Shown here: piece by piece, positions 5,627-5,715 of the stretch | Layout of the letters: every line of letters starts with the position of its first letter | Position numbering within the stretch: the first letter of the stretch is position 1 | Origin: an uncultured Bacilli bacterium | Lineage (GTDB): Bacteria > Bacillota_I > Bacilli_A > RFN20 > CAG-826 | Assembly (NCBI GenBank): GCA_944342125.1 | Contig: CALVMF010000069.1 | Coordinates: forward strand, 1 to 5,715 | Reading direction: 5' to 3' | DNA length: 5,715 nucleotides | Translations under genes and position numbers: made by a program | The notes under the pieces: model-generated | Databases searched by the model: none | What the model saw: the letters and a program-made list of their open reading frames with translations, nothing else | What the model was told of the DNA's origin: nothing

Positions 5627-5715
5627 GCATATTTTTTGCTAATGTATGCCTTTTCATAACGATATTTTGCTTAATTCAGTATATTTTTTATGACTTTTTT
5701 AATTAAAAACACTTT

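Noticed and set aside
5696..5709. 14-bp palindrome TTTTTAATTAAAAA at the right edge
   Set aside because: Consists only of A and T in an A/T-rich spacer; such symmetry is expected often, and no G/C-closed stem supports a terminator.
5690..5715. Possible plus-strand gene start (ATG at 5690, open to the window edge, TATATT box 4 nt upstream)
   Set aside because: Only eight codons are visible, there is no ribosome binding site, and the box is too close even for a leaderless start. It cannot be told from chance in A/T-rich DNA.
1..5715. Mobile element, CRISPR array, defence or toxin system, tRNA or rRNA
   Set aside because: No spaced direct repeats, transposase or integrase motifs, or cloverleaf or rRNA sequence seen on either strand. 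All complete genes are conserved housekeeping or widespread families.

Overview
The window comes from an AT-rich, Gram-positive-type bacterium. The genes most resemble those of Mollicutes and related Bacilli (Acholeplasma-like, RF39-like or Erysipelotrichia-like lineages). The evidence is the strong A/T bias, the near-perfect AGGAGGTGAT ribosome binding site, a streptococcal/clostridial-type GAPDH, and a gap-pgk-tpiA glycolytic cluster. All 13 tryptophans in the complete proteins are TGG, so the Mycoplasma/Spiroplasma code (TGA = Trp) is unlikely. The assignment is inference from gene content, not from a marker such as 16S rRNA.

Layout, left to right. Positions 1-102 (minus) hold the first 34 codons of dtd, a D-aminoacyl-tRNA deacylase cut by the window edge. 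A 48-bp divergent intergenic region follows, with a TATAAT box facing each way. Each box lies so close to its start codon that both mRNAs should be leaderless. rarA (151-1428, plus) is a complete clamp-loader-like AAA+ ATPase of replication restart and recombination. It ends in a perfect 12-bp hairpin that can terminate transcription in both directions. It converges there with a Bax-inhibitor-1/YccA-family membrane protein gene (1470-2267, minus).

A 198-bp gap (2268-2465) holds the leader of the membrane protein gene, with inverted repeats, and the terminator of the glycolytic cluster. The cluster itself runs on the minus strand: gap (4515-5531), then pgk (3230-4444), then tpiA (2466-3227). 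It ends in an intrinsic terminator. A second terminator-like hairpin lies between gap and pgk, so gap can be transcribed above the level of the two downstream genes. The 184 bp upstream of gap (5532-5715) hold its ribosome binding site, a candidate promoter and an operator-like dyad.

Function. Gap, Pgk and TpiA catalyse consecutive lower-glycolytic steps: triose phosphate interconversion, then oxidation to 1,3-bisphosphoglycerate, then ATP formation. Dtd and RarA are housekeeping quality-control and repair proteins. I found no mobile element, CRISPR array, defence system, tRNA or rRNA, and I do not see a new multi-gene system here. The points that deserve a second look are regulatory: paired leaderless divergent starts, a TTG start behind an ideal ribosome binding site, and the gap-pgk hairpin.
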